Below, piece by piece: positions 17,960 to 28,059 of a DNA stretch of 64,000 bases. A program made the position numbers and the translations under genes. This DNA is from Methylohalomonas sp034521715 (GTDB lineage: Bacteria; Pseudomonadota; Gammaproteobacteria; Methylohalomonadales; Methylohalomonadaceae), in NCBI GenBank assembly GCA_034521715.1, contig JAXHLY010000004.1, forward strand, positions 124,001-188,000. Direction: 5' to 3'. The notes beneath the pieces are model-generated. The model did not search any database, was not told the DNA's origin, and saw nothing but the letters and a program-made list of their open reading frames with translations. The stretch's first letter is position 1. Every line of letters begins with the position of its first letter.

Positions 17960-20067
17960 TCAACTCGCTTCGGCGGTCTGGCCCTCATCGACAGCCTTCA
18001 TGCTCAGGCGTACCCGGCCCTGCTTGTCGACTTCCAGCACCTTGACCTTGACGATCTGGCCCTCGGAAGCTTGTCACTGACCTGCTCGACACGCTCTTCG
18101 CATATCTGCGAGATGTGCACCAGACCATCCTTGCCGGGCAGGATATTCACGAAGGCACCGAAATCCATGAGCTTGGCGACCCGACCTTCGTAGATCTTGC
18201 CGACCTCGATATCGGCGGTCAGCTGCTCGATACGGCGCCTGGCTTCCTCGCCCGCGGCCTTGTCGACCGAGGCGATGCGGACAGTACCGTCATCATCAAT
18301 GTCGATGGAGGCACCGGTTTCCTCGGTCATCTGGCGGATGGTGGCACCGCCCTTGCCGATCACGTCGCGGATCTTCTCCGGATTGATCTTCAGGGTGAGG
18401 ATGCGCGGTGCATACTCGGACATGTCGTTGCGCGGCGCTGCCAACGCATCATTCATCTTGCCGAGGATATGCATGCGGCCTTCCTTCGCCTGGTCCAGCG
18501 CGGTTTCCATGATTTCCCTGGTGATGCCGTCGATCTTGATGTCCATCTGCAGTGCGGTAACACCGTCGCTGGAACCGGCCACCTTGAAATCCATGTCACC
18601 GAGATGATCCTCGTCACCCATGATGTCGGACAGGACCACGTACTTGTCGCCTTCCTTGATGAGACCCATGGCGATACCGGCCACCGGTGCCTTCATGCTC
18701 ACGCCGGCGTCCATCAGCGCCAGGCTGGCGCCGCAGACACTGGCCATGGAACTGGAACCATTCGACTCGGTGATCTCGGACACGACCCGGATGACGTAGG
18801 GGAAATCGTCCAGGTTCGGCATGACACCCTGCACGCCGCGCTTGGCCAGCTTGCCGTGACCTATCTCGCGGCGCTTGGGTGTACCGACACGGCCGGTTTC
18901 ACCGACACAGTACGGCGGGAAATTGTAATGGAACATGAACGGCTCACGGCGTTCGCCCTCGATGGCATCGATAATCTGGGCATCACGGCCGGTACCCAGC
19001 GACGTAACCACCAGCGCCTGGGTCTCGCCGCGGGTAAACAGCGCCGAACCATGCGTGCGCGGCAATACGCCGACCTCGATATCGATCTGGTCTGCACGGT
19101 CTTCACGTCGCGGCCATCGATGCGATTTTCACCGGCCAGAATGCTGCCGCGTACGATTTCGCTTTCCAGCGCCTTGATTTCACCCTTGACCTGGTTCTCG
19201 GTCCATTCACTGTCGTCAGCGGCGGTCAGGGCTTCAACAATTTCCTTGCGCACTTCGCCCAGGCGTTCGCCTCTGGCCTGCTTATCCTGAATGGAATAGG
19301 CCTCGCGGATCAGATCATCGCCCTTGGACTTGATAGCATCACGCAAGGCGGTATCGACTTCCGGCGTCTGCCGGTCCCATACCTGGGTACCGTATTCTTT
19401 CGCCAGCGCCTTGATATTTTCGATCACGATCTGCTGCTGTTCATGGCCGTACATGACGGCACCGAGCATGACATCTTCCGGCAACTGCCTGGCCTCGGAT
19501 TCGACCATCAAAACGGAGGACTCGGTACCGGCAACAACCAGGTCGAGATCGGATCCTGTAAGCGTCGCTCTGACCCGGATTGAGCATATACTGACCATCC
19601 TTGTAACCGACGCGGGCGGCACCAATCGGGCCGCCGAACGGACAGCCGCTCAGGGTCACGGCAGCCGACGCACCAATCATGGCAGGAATATCCGGATCGA
19701 TTTCCGGATCCAGCGACATGACGGTGGCAATAACCTGGACCTCGTTCTTGAAGCCTTCGGGAAACAGCGGCCGCAACGGCCGGTCGATCAGGCGACAGGT
19801 CAGCGTTTCCTTCTCGCTCGGGCGTCCCTCACGCTTGAAGAAGCCACCGGGAATCTTGCCGGCGGCGTAGGTCTTTTCCTGATAATCGACCGTCAGCGGA
19901 AAGAAATCGCGATCGGGATCGGCATTCTTGGAGGCAACGCAGGTGACCAGCACAACGGTGTCACCCATGCTGACGACAACCGCACCGCTGGCCTGGCGGG
20001 CAATACGCCCGGTCTCCAGAACTACAGGGGTGTCGCCGTAGAGAAATTCTTTACGGACAGTACTCAT
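17960..20067 (-). CDS. pnp: Polyribonucleotide nucleotidyltransferase (three frameshifts)
   Basis: PNPase, the phosphorolytic 3'-5' exoribonuclease of the degradosome, about 700 residues. Domain order: first RNase PH core from 20067 (SMGDTVVLVTCVASK), all-alpha linker, second PH core (PRTHGSALFTRGETQAL), KH domain (IGKGGATIRQMTEETG), and S1 domain (GRVAKLMDFGAFVNILPG) ending SMKAVDEGQTAEAS. Frame breaks occur near 19566, 19098 and 18068, each restored by a single base. A gene this conserved with in-phase residues on both sides of each break points to sequence errors rather than a dead gene. It follows rpsO. Confidence 0.93.
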
Positions 20068-20121
20068 AGTTGGTATCTCATCTGATATTTAAGCTGTAAA
20101 AATCGCGACCGGCAAAAACAA

Positions 20122-20147
20122 AACGGGCAGCCTGATAGCTGCCCGTT
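20122..20147 (-). terminator. rpsO-pnp intercistronic terminator hairpin
   Basis: The 10-bp perfect stem AACGGGCAGC / GCTGCCCGTT with loop CTGATA has A-rich sequence on its left, which gives T residues on the minus strand. It sits between the rpsO stop and the pnp start, the position of the classical partial terminator in other gammaproteobacteria. Confidence 0.75.
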
Positions 20148-20152
20148 GTGCA

Positions 20153-20423
20153 TTACTTGCGCAGACCCAAACCGACCAATCAGGTCACGGTAGCGTTCGA
20201 TGTCGGTATTCTTGAGGTATTCAAGCAGTTTGCGGCGGCGATTGACCATGCGCAGCAGGCCCTGGCGGGAATGGTGATCCTGCTTGTGGGTCTTGAAATG
20301 CTCGGACAGGTCCGAGATGCGCGCAGACAGCAACGCTACCTGGACTTCGGGCGAACCGGTATCGGCACCGGAACGTTGATATTCCTTAACAATATCAGCC
20401 TTGTTCTGCTGATCTAGGGACAT
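20153..20423 (-). CDS. rpsO: 30S ribosomal protein S15 (one frameshift near the end)
   Basis: S15 begins MSLDQQNKADIVKEYQ and shows the family core SPEVQVALLSARISDLSEHFK and HHSRQGLLRMVNRRRKLLEYLK. The frame runs off after GRFG because of one extra T near 20175. Removing it gives RLGLRK-stop at 20153, so the true product is 89 residues, exactly the family length. The indel in an essential ribosomal gene is strong evidence of an assembly error. It lies upstream of pnp, as usual. Confidence 0.94.
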
Positions 20424-20530
20424 GCATCATTCCTCTGACTTTAATTCACTTTCAATAATGGGCTGTGTTACAGGGCGCGTATTGTAACCGTGCGCCCGCC
20501 CGACAAGGAACAAGGACAATCACTGGCATT

Positions 20531-21496
20531 TCAGGGGGTTCGGAACAGACGGCGCGGACCGATCCGGCCATCATCCAGCACTTCGCCGATCCCCAGGAAC
20601 TGCTCGCTTGTCATCGTAGAGCCGCAGCAGGCCCGATGGTCGGTGCATTCGGGACCAGTCACGGCCTGTCCCTGGCGCAGAGTAGTAGGCAAGGGTGTCG
20701 GTCAGCGCCAGGCCGGGCTAGTCGGCCAGCGCGCATCGTCGGCCGGCTGCAAGTAGCCGTCCAATGGCAGCCAGGCCGCCTTCGGCAAGCGCTGTCCTTC
20801 CAGCTGCGCCATGGTCACCATCTGCTCGGCCCGGAACGGGCCGGCACCGAGTCGTCGCAGGGCGCTGACGTGGGCGCCGCAGCCGAGTTGTTCACCGATA
20901 TCCTCGGCCAGGGTGCGGATGTAGGTGCCCTTGGAACAATGGACATCGATGCTGATCCAGTCGTCGCCGAAATCGGCCAATTCCAGCGAATGGATCGTCA
21001 TCGTGCGCGGCTGGCGCTCGACCTCGATGCCCTCGCGGGCCAGTTCGTAAAGACGCTTGCCCTGCTGCTTGAGGGCCGAGTGCATCGGCGGCACCTGCTG
21101 GATGGCGCCACGGAACCGGCCGACACGTGCCAGTATCGTATCGCGGTCCAGATCGGGCACGGGGCGCTCGCTGATCACCGTTTCGCCTTCGGCATCCGCC
21201 GTACTCGTGGTCATACCCAGCCGGCATGTCGCCCGGTAGATACTTGTCGGCATCCAGCAGATAGGCGGAAACCTTGGTCGCCTCACCAAGGCAGATAGGT
21301 AACAATCCGGTTGCCAGCTCATCGAGACTGCCGGTATGACCGGCTTTCTGTGCCTGAAACAGGTGTTTGACCTGCTGCAGCGCCCGGTTGGAGCGTTATG
21401 CCCTGCGGGCTTGTCGAGCGGCAGAATGCCGTCGACACGCCGGCCGCGGCTGGCGCCGGCTCGACCAGCAAGCGTGCCCGTGAGCAACGCCATCAT
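20531..21496 (-). CDS. truB: tRNA pseudouridine(55) synthase TruB (several frameshifts)
   Basis: TruB makes pseudouridine 55 in the T-loop of tRNAs. The N-terminus reads RGRRVDGILPLDKPAG, then breaks. The central GSLDELATGLLPICLGEATK region, which holds the catalytic Asp motif, lies in another frame around 21290-21350. The middle (GRFRGAIQQVPPMHSALKQQ and SKGTYIRTLAEDIGEQLG) is clean. The C-terminal PUA-like tail (YYLRQGQAVTGP to GRIGPRRLFRTP) is recovered only after further shifts near 20690 and 20610. At least four indels are needed. Its ATG overlaps the rbfA stop (ATGA). Confidence 0.85.
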
Positions 21497-21890
21497 GAGC
21501 GGGAACCGTTGTCGTCGTCGTGCGCGGATATCAAGGTGAATCGATAAGTCGGCTCCATGCGCGCGCCTCGCTCCTGGGCCTCGTCGTAAACGAACTTGAG
21601 CCGCGGCACGCTGCGCATGGTCAGGATCCGGGCGAGACAGTGGCGGTAGTGGCCCGGCCGGTCTGTTCAGGCCCTTCAGCAGCGTCGGTTCTGATCGACA
21701 TTTTCGTCGAGCTGAGTCACGTAAATCTTCGCGTAGCTGAGGTCCGGGCTGACGTCGGCCTTGGCGATCGGTAATGAGCCGGGCAGCCTGTTCATGCGGT
21801 TCGCCCAGTGACTCATGCTGGATGACTCTGGCGCCAGCTCACGCTGCATGAGATCGCCGACATGGCGGCTGCGGGATAGTCTCGGGGCAT
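21493..21890 (-). CDS. rbfA: Ribosome-binding factor A (frameshifted)
   Basis: RbfA is a KH-fold cold-shock factor that helps mature the 16S rRNA 5' end. The start MPRDYP at 21890 is followed, after a one-base correction near 21873, by SRHVGDLMQRELAPE, and further on by ADVSPDLSYAKIYVTQLDENVD, which is diagnostic. The C-terminal half (LNRAAGHYRHCLARILTMRSVPRL-like) needs further shifts around 21690-21650. The predicted tail is acidic and ends at TGA 21493-21495, overlapping the truB ATG. No ribosome-binding site is visible upstream because a repeat element abuts the start. Confidence 0.8.
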
Positions 21891-21892
21891 GT

Positions 21893-22194
21893 TGAATAAT
21901 TTTTCCGCGAATGAACGCGAATACACGCAAATGAAAAATAATCAAGAAACTCTGCATATGAAGTCATTGCGAGCGCCTCAGGTACGTAGCAATCCAGAAT
22001 TCAATATTCCTGAATTGCTAAATCGGGCAAGCCCTCCGCGCAATGGCAATACACTACTTGTCCCAGTCTTCCTGAATTCATCTTCCGCCGACACCTTACG
22101 AGGTACTTCACTGCAAGCCGTCCTGAACTGCCCATAACAACCAATTTTATCTTTCATATTCGCGTTAATTTGCGTTCATTTGCGGACTGATAAT
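21893..22194. mobile_element. MITE-like element with terminal inverted repeats between infB and rbfA
   Basis: About 300 bp bounded by imperfect inverted repeats of about 45 bases. The left core TCCGCGAATGAACGCGAAT (21904-21922) matches the right core, read from the other strand, TCCGCAAATGAACGCAAAT (22186-22168). Flanking ATGAAA and AATTAT blocks also match. The interior carries remains of another dispersed repeat (TCATTGCGAGCGCC and GTAGCAATCC, 21963-21995) and no gene. It interrupts the normally tight infB-rbfA junction, starting at the infB stop and ending at the rbfA ATG. Confidence 0.7.
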
Positions 22195-24772
22195 TTACAG
22201 ACTGCGGTTCACCTCGATGCGTTCAAACACCTCAATCTGGTCGCCTTCCTGCACTTCGTAGTCCTTCACGCCGATACCACACTCGGTGCCGGCCTGAACT
22301 TCGTTGACATCATCCTTGACCCGGCGCAGCGATTCGAGCTGGCCTTCAAAAACCACCACGTTATCACGCAGCACCCGGATCGGGTTATTACGCCGAACAA
22401 CGCCCTCGGTCACGATGCAGCCGGCGATATCACCGAATTTCTTCGATCGGAACACCTGTTTGACCTCGGCGATACCGATGATCTGTTCACGAACCTCGGG
22501 TGACAGCATGCCGCTGATGGCGGTCTTGACGTCATCGATAACATCGTAAATGACACTGTAGTAACGCAGATCCAGGCCTTCATCCTCGATCAGCTTGCGG
22601 CCGGCAGCGTCGGCACGGACATTAAAGCCGATGATCATGGCATTGGAAGCCTGTGCCAGATTGACATCGGATTCCGTGATACCGCCGACGCCACTGGATA
22701 CGACCGACACTTTCACTTCGTCGGTGGTCAGTTTTTCCAGTGAATCGGCCAGCGCCTCGGCGGAGCCCTGCACGTCGGCCTTGATCAACACATTGAGGCT
22801 GGCGGTCTCGCCCTCGCCCATCTGTGCCATCATGTCTTCCAGCTTGTTGGCCTGCTGCTTGGCCAGTTTGACCTCGCGGTATTTGCCCTGACGGAACATG
22901 GCGATTTCACGTGCCTTCTTCTCGTCGCCGACGACAACCAGCTCATCACCGGCGCGTGGCGTCCCCGACAGGCCCAGCACTTCGACCGGCGTTGACGGCC
23001 CGACCGAATCCACTTCCTCGCCGTGTTCGTTCAGCATGGCGCGGACACGGCCGTATTCATGGCCGCTGACGACGACATCACCCTTGTTCAGCGTACCCGA
23101 CTGCACCAGGATCGTGGCTACCGGACCACGGCCCTTGTCGAGGCGCGATTCGACCACGGTGCCGGTCGCCGGCCCTTCGGCAATCGCTTTCAGTTCCAGC
23201 ACTTCGGCTTGCAGCAGGACGGCTTCGAGCAGATTATCGACGCCGGTGCCCTGCAGGGCCGATACCGGCACGAACTGGGTGTCACCGCCCCAGTCTTCAG
23301 GGATGACATCGTGCTTGGTCAGTTCCTGCTTGACGCGATCAACATCGGCGTTGTCCTTGTCGATCTTGTTGACGGCGACAACGATCGGCACGCCGGAGGC
23401 CTTGGCATGCTTGATGGCCTCCTCGGTCTGCGGCATGACACCGTCATCGGCGGCAACCACCAGAATGACGATATCCGTCGCCTCGGCGCCGCGGGCGCGC
23501 ATGGCGGTAAAGGCCTCGTGACCGGGCGTATCAAGGAAGGTGATCGGGCCGGTCTCATGCTGCACCTGGTAGGCACCGATATGCTGGGTAATGCCACCGG
23601 CCTCGCCGGCCGCCACCTTGGTGCGGCGGATAAAGTCCAGCAGCGAGGTCTTGCCGTGATCGACGTGCCCCATGATGGTCACCACCGGCGCGCGCGATAC
23701 CTTCTCGCCCTGCTGGGTCACCTGCAGGACTTCCTCCTCGAGGGCATTTTCCTTCAACAGCTTAGGGGTATGGCCCATTTCCTCGACGATCAGCGCCGCG
23801 GTGTCCTGATCGATGGTCTGATTGATCGTGGCCATGGTGCCCAGATTCATCATGATCTTGATGACCTCGGCCGCCTTGACCGACATGCGCTGGGCGAGAT
23901 CGCCAACGGTGATACTCTCCGGAATGCTGACTTCACGCACTACGGGTGCAGTCGGCTTGGCAAACTGATGCTGTGTCGGCGTACGCCCGCCGGAAGGCCG
24001 GGCACGCTGAGGTTTCTTGCGCCGGCGGCCGGCCTTGTCGCTGGCGACATGCAGTTCCTTGCGGCCTGGACTGGCGGCCCTCACTGCGGTTCGTCGACGC
24101 CTTGCCTTCTTGCCTTCTTGTCCTTGCCCTTGTCGGCCTTGTCCGGTTCCGCTTTGGCGGCCGGCGTTTCACCAGTGGCCGCTTCAGCCTCCGTCTCGGC
24201 CCCGGCGGTTTCAGCCTCCACCACCGCTGCTGCCTCGGTTGCCGCAGCCTCCGCGGCAGTCTGCTCGGCTTCTGCCTTCGGCCTCGTCGATTGCCGCCTC
24301 GGCCTGCAGCTCGGCCTGCAGGGCGGCTCTGCATCGGCCTTCCGCCTCTTCAGCGGCCGTGCTCGGCGGCTTCAGCCTCGGCCTGCGTCTGGGCCTTTTC
24401 CGGCCGGCTTCACGCTTCCGCCTGTTCGCGTTCTTCATCAAGAGCGCTGCGCTTGACGTAGGTGCGGCGCTTGCGGAACTCGACATTGACCGTCTTCGAG
24501 CGCTGCTTGCTGCGGCTGCCGCGCTCGCCGGCGACCGGTACCTTGATTTCACTCACTGTCTTGCGACGCAGGGTCACTTTCTTGGGTTCGAGATCGACTT
24601 CGCCCTTGCCGTGTTTATGGCGCAGGTAACCGAGCAGTTTGGTTTTTTCGGCGTCGGTAATCATGTCATCAGCCTGCTTCGACGCAATGCCGGCCTCGTT
24701 CAGCTGTTCGAGCAGGCGATCAACCGAAATACCGACGACATCGGCAAACTGGCTGACTTTAACTTCAGGCAT
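22195..24772 (-). CDS. infB: Translation initiation factor IF-2 (frameshifts in the linker)
   Basis: IF-2 delivers fMet-tRNA to the 30S subunit in a GTP-dependent way. The N-terminal domain (MPEVKVSQFADVVGISVDRL from ATG 24772) and an RK-rich segment are in one frame. The Ala/Glu-rich linker at about 24080-24420 is spread over other frames with at least two indels. The rest, 22195-24084, is clean: IF2_N, then G1 GHVDHGKTS, G3 DTPGH, G4 NKID, and domains II-IV to the end. The start at 24772 is preferred over 24787. Expected length is about 860 residues. Confidence 0.95.
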
Positions 24773-26291
24773 TCTTTGAACCTCCATCCTGCACAGTTTC
24801 TTCGCCCTCGAACCACGGCATGCGCGCCGTCATGATCAACTCCCCGGCGCGGGCCTCGTCCATACCTTCAATATCGATCAGGTCATCCACGGCCTGTTCG
24901 GCCAGGTCTTCCATCGTTGTAATGCCCCTGCTGGCCAAAACCCATGCGAGTTGTTGATCCATACCTTCCATATTGAGCAGATCGTCCGCCGGCGGCGTGT
25001 CCGGCACACTCTCCTCTGACACAATGGCACGCGTCAGCATGATATCGCGCGCCCGGTTGCGCAGTTCCTCGACGAGGTCATTATCGAATTCCTCGATCTC
25101 CATCATCTCGCTTTCCGGCACATAGGCCACTTCCTCGACACTGGAGAAGCCTTCCTGTACCAGGATATTGGCGATTTCCTCGTCGACGTCCAGCTGCTCC
25201 ATGAACATCTGCTGCAGCGTCTGGGACTCGGCCTCGCTCTTTTCCTCGGCCTGCTCGACCGACATGACGTTCAGGGTCCAGCCGGTCAGCTCGCTGGCCA
25301 GCTTGACGTTCTGGCCGCCACGGCCGATGGCCTGCGACAGGTTGTCCTCGGCCACCGCGACATCCATGCTGTGGGAATCCTCGTCGACCATGATGGAAAC
25401 GACCTCTGCCGGCGCCATGGCATTGATGACGAACTGGGCCGGGTTTTCATCCCAGAGAATGATATCGACGCGCTCGCCGGCGAGTTCGTTCGACACCGCC
25501 TGCACGCGCGAACCGCGCATGCCGACGCAGGCACCGATCGGATCGATACGCGGGTCCTTGGCATGCACGGCAATTTTGGCGCGCGAACCCGGATCGCGGG
25601 CGCCGGCCAGGATTTCGATCAGGCCTTCGTTGATTTCCGGCACTTCAATCTTGAACAGTTCGATCAACAGCTGCGGCGCAATGCGGCTGAGAAACAGCTG
25701 CGGGCCACGCGCCTCGGTGCGTACGTCCTCAAGAAAAGCACGCAGCCGATCGCCCGGCCGTACGGGCTCGCGCGGGATCATGTATTCACGCATGATCATC
25801 GCCTCGGCATTATCGCCCAGATCGATGATCACGTTGCCGCGCTCTACCCGTTTGACCACACCGGAAACCATTTCGCCCTTGCGATCCTTGAATGCGTCGA
25901 CAACACGGGCGCGTTCGGCCTCGCGCACCTTCTGCACGATGACCTGCTTGGCGGTCTGGGCGGCAATGCGGCCGAACTCGACCGACTCCATCGGTTCCTC
26001 GATGTAATCGCCGACCTCGACGTCCGGCTGCTTCTCGCGGGCGGTGCTCAGACGAATCTGGTGATCCGGGAATTCCAGCTCCTCATCAGTGTCCTCGACC
26101 ACTTCCCAGCGACGGAACGTCTCATAATCGCCGGTCTGGCGATTAATGGCGACGCGCGCCTCGATATCGCGGCGATGACGCTTCTTGGTAGCGCTGGCCA
26201 GCGCGGCCTCGATCGCCTCGAAGATTATATCCTTGCTGACGCCCTTTTCGTTGGAGACGGCGTCGACCACCATGAGGACTTCTTTGTTCAT
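24765..26291 (-). CDS. nusA: Transcription termination/antitermination factor NusA
   Basis: A 508-residue, intact NusA. It binds RNA polymerase and nascent RNA and modulates pausing, termination and antitermination. Domain order: N-terminal RNAP-binding domain (1-125), S1 domain (GEMVSGVVKRVERGNVIIDLG), two KH domains (PIGACVGMRGSRVQAVSNEL and SQAIGRGGQNVKLASELTGW), and two C-terminal acidic repeats with helix-hairpin-helix motifs (LLNMEGMDQQLAWVLASRGI and LIDIEGMDEARAGELIMTAR). The stop overlaps the infB start region by 8 bases, consistent with coupling. Confidence 0.97.
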   Translation of the reverse strand: MNKEVLMVVDAVSNEKGVSKDIIFEAIEAALASATKKRHRRDIEARVAINRQTGDYETFRRWEVVEDTDEELEFPDHQIRLSTAREKQPDVEVGDYIEEPMESVEFGRIAAQTAKQVIVQKVREAERARVVDAFKDRKGEMVSGVVKRVERGNVIIDLGDNAEAMIMREYMIPREPVRPGDRLRAFLEDVRTEARGPQLFLSRIAPQLLIELFKIEVPEINEGLIEILAGARDPGSRAKIAVHAKDPRIDPIGACVGMRGSRVQAVSNELAGERVDIILWDENPAQFVINAMAPAEVVSIMVDEDSHSMDVAVAEDNLSQAIGRGGQNVKLASELTGWTLNVMSVEQAEEKSEAESQTLQQMFMEQLDVDEEIANILVQEGFSSVEEVAYVPESEMMEIEEFDNDLVEELRNRARDIMLTRAIVSEESVPDTPPADDLLNMEGMDQQLAWVLASRGITTMEDLAEQAVDDLIDIEGMDEARAGELIMTARMPWFEGEETVQDGGSKNA

Positions 26292-26317
26292 CCTGCCTTG
26301 CTCTCAAATAATGTCAG

Positions 26318-26804
26318 CTACTGTTCAAGCTTCAGTCGATACTGCGGTACCAGGCGTGCATGCTCGATAAGGTCCTGATTGACCTCAAAGCGCTCGCCGT
26401 CCACCTGCATGACGACACTGTTGTTCTCCACCGCTTCAATAATACCGCGCAGGCGCTCGCCGCCGAGCCAGATTCTGGCGCAGTTCCAGCTTCGCCTCGG
26501 CACCGACGTAACGCGCACACTGCTCAATGCTGAACAGCGGCCGGTCCAGACCCGGGTGATGACACCTCCAGGTTGTACTGACCCTTCAGCGGGTCTTCAA
26601 CATCGAGCACGCCCGACACCTGGCCGCTGACCTGCTCGCAGTCTTCGACCCGGATACCGGCCTCGTGATCGATGTATAGGCGCACCAGTTCGCTCTTGCC
26701 CTTGTTGCCCTTGTTGCCCTGCTCGATGCCGAGCAATTCATAACCCATGGCCTCGATCGACCGGCTGCAAGCAGCTGCAACAGCGTCTGATTCTGGCGGT
26801 ACAA
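26318..26804 (-). CDS. rimP: Ribosome maturation factor RimP (frameshifted)
   Basis: RimP assists early 30S assembly and normally precedes nusA, as here. Recognisable pieces are AMGYELLGIEQ followed by LVRLYIDHEAGIRVEDCEQVSGQVSGVLDVED and YNLEVSSPG in one frame, LDRPLFSIEQCARYVGAEAK in a second (after an extra G near 26555), and RLRGIIEAVENNSVVMQVDG in a third, reaching the stop at 26318. The N-terminus (QNQTLLQLLAAG) is shifted again. The start is uncertain; a TTG at 26804 is the best guess. Confidence 0.82.
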
Positions 26805-26841
26805 AACGCTATCCGGCCTGCTTTTCCCGGCCCACAAACAA

Positions 26842-26866
26842 GAAAGTGGGCGCGTGGCCCACTTTC
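26842..26866 (-). terminator. Hairpin upstream of rimP-nusA, possible terminator or attenuator
   Basis: A 10-bp perfect stem (GAAAGTGGGC / GCCCACTTTC), extendable by two pairs, with a 5-base loop. On the minus strand it is followed by CTTGTTTGT, a moderately T-rich tail. It lies between the upstream non-coding stretch and the start of rimP, so it either ends an upstream transcript or acts in the operon leader. I looked for a tRNA here, common at this locus, and found none. Confidence 0.45.
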
Positions 26867-27096
26867 TTATTAAAGGCATTTCTTAAAGGCAGACAAGTAT
26901 AGCAATGCGCCATATGGCATGGCAATGCAGCATAGTTCTCCAACAGCCTGATTTGTGGGGCTGTCCTGGCCGGGATCCGGGGGATGAAACCCTGGTTGCT
27001 CCGCGGCCGGCGGCCCCCGCCGGTACCGGAGACTGAACCTTATGAACCAGACTTTCGACCCATTTATAGATGGCACCGGCAGCAGAAAGGTCAGAC

Positions 27097-28059
27097 ATGA
27101 AACAGACAAATTACCAACCAGACTGCATGGCTTCATCAGCCATGTTCGGTGCAGTCATCGCCGCTGCGGTATTGACTCTCGCTGCCCCGAACAGCGTACG
27201 CGCCCAGCAGGAAACCGCCCCGGCGACCCAGCTCAAACTACCGGCCGAGCAGGTGGAAAAGCTTGAGCAGAACGAGGCCATCAGAAAGGAGAAGGACGAC
27301 AGGGCCGGCGCCATCACGCCGAGTGACCAGAAGGCAAATCAGGAAGAACCGCCCGATAATATCCGGGATTCACAGAAATCACCGGCAAAGCAGGAAGACG
27401 AATTACCTGCCGTACAACAGGACCAGCTGCCGGCCATGCACAAGGACAGATTGCCTGCGGTACAAAGGGAGAAGCTGCCCGGGACCGCTTCTCCCACGCC
27501 TGACAAGCGGCAAACGCTCGATGGTGATATGCCGGCTGGCGGCGGTTTCGTCGACCAGGACACCGTCGATGGACTGAAATCGGACACCCAGCCCGACATC
27601 CAGCCCCACCATACACCCGGGACCGGTTTTGTGCCTTTGCCTGATGACGCCGGTGCCGGCCCGTCCGCCTGCGATCCGTCGGAGCGCGGCCCCGGCTGGG
27701 CACAGGAATGTCTGCGTGAACGCACGCCGGATATCCGTATCACCGGCATGGGCAATTACGACGAGTCCCGTGGCTGTGTCGCGGACTGGGATACCATTGA
27801 ACTCGAGGGCCACGGTTTCGGCCACGAACAAGGCACGCGCCAGGCCCTGCTCACCCGGACCGCAAGTGACCGCCGTGGGCCGGACACCGTTGCCGAGCTT
27901 GAGGCGATCGAATGGCGTGACAATCGCGTACACCTTGACGTGCCGGAATACCGGCTCCGCCGCGGCGTGAATTATTACGTCGGCATCTGGAGTGCCGGCG
28001 GCGAGGCACTGGCCGCACCCGAATCACTGCAGTTCTGCAACGCGTCATGCAACTGGTAA
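27097..28059 (+). CDS. Secreted LPAVQ-repeat protein 1 (N-terminal part)
   Basis: A 320-residue secreted protein, not recognised. It has a signal peptide ending SVRAQ and a segment ATQLKLPAEQVEKLEQNE. A charged linker (DDRAGAITPSDQKANQ) leads to three to four 8-residue repeats (ELPAVQQD, QLPAMHKD, RLPAVQRE, KLPG) at about residues 101-130, then AGGGFVDQD and TPGTGFVPLP. The C-terminal half contains TPDIRITGMGNYDESRG and a cysteine-bearing end (ESLQFCNASCNW). ATG 27097 is chosen for AAAGG seven bases before it. The sequence after its stop looks coding, so the true protein may be much longer. Confidence 0.75.
   Translation: MKQTNYQPDCMASSAMFGAVIAAAVLTLAAPNSVRAQQETAPATQLKLPAEQVEKLEQNEAIRKEKDDRAGAITPSDQKANQEEPPDNIRDSQKSPAKQEDELPAVQQDQLPAMHKDRLPAVQREKLPGTASPTPDKRQTLDGDMPAGGGFVDQDTVDGLKSDTQPDIQPHHTPGTGFVPLPDDAGAGPSACDPSERGPGWAQECLRERTPDIRITGMGNYDESRGCVADWDTIELEGHGFGHEQGTRQALLTRTASDRRGPDTVAELEAIEWRDNRVHLDVPEYRLRRGVNYYVGIWSAGGEALAAPESLQFCNASCNW

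Noticed and set aside
18115..19290. A 391-codon plus-strand open frame opposite pnp
   Set aside because: It mirrors the GC-rich codons of pnp, contains no domain and has no ribosome-binding site. pnp on the other strand is certain.
23023..24456. A 477-codon plus-strand open frame opposite infB
   Set aside because: It is the antisense of the G-domain and Ala/Glu-rich linker of IF-2, and its composition is an artefact of the opposite strand.
26880..27055. Possible tRNA gene before rimP, as found in related genomes
   Set aside because: No T-loop (GTTCGAAT-like) or pairing acceptor stem is visible on either strand.
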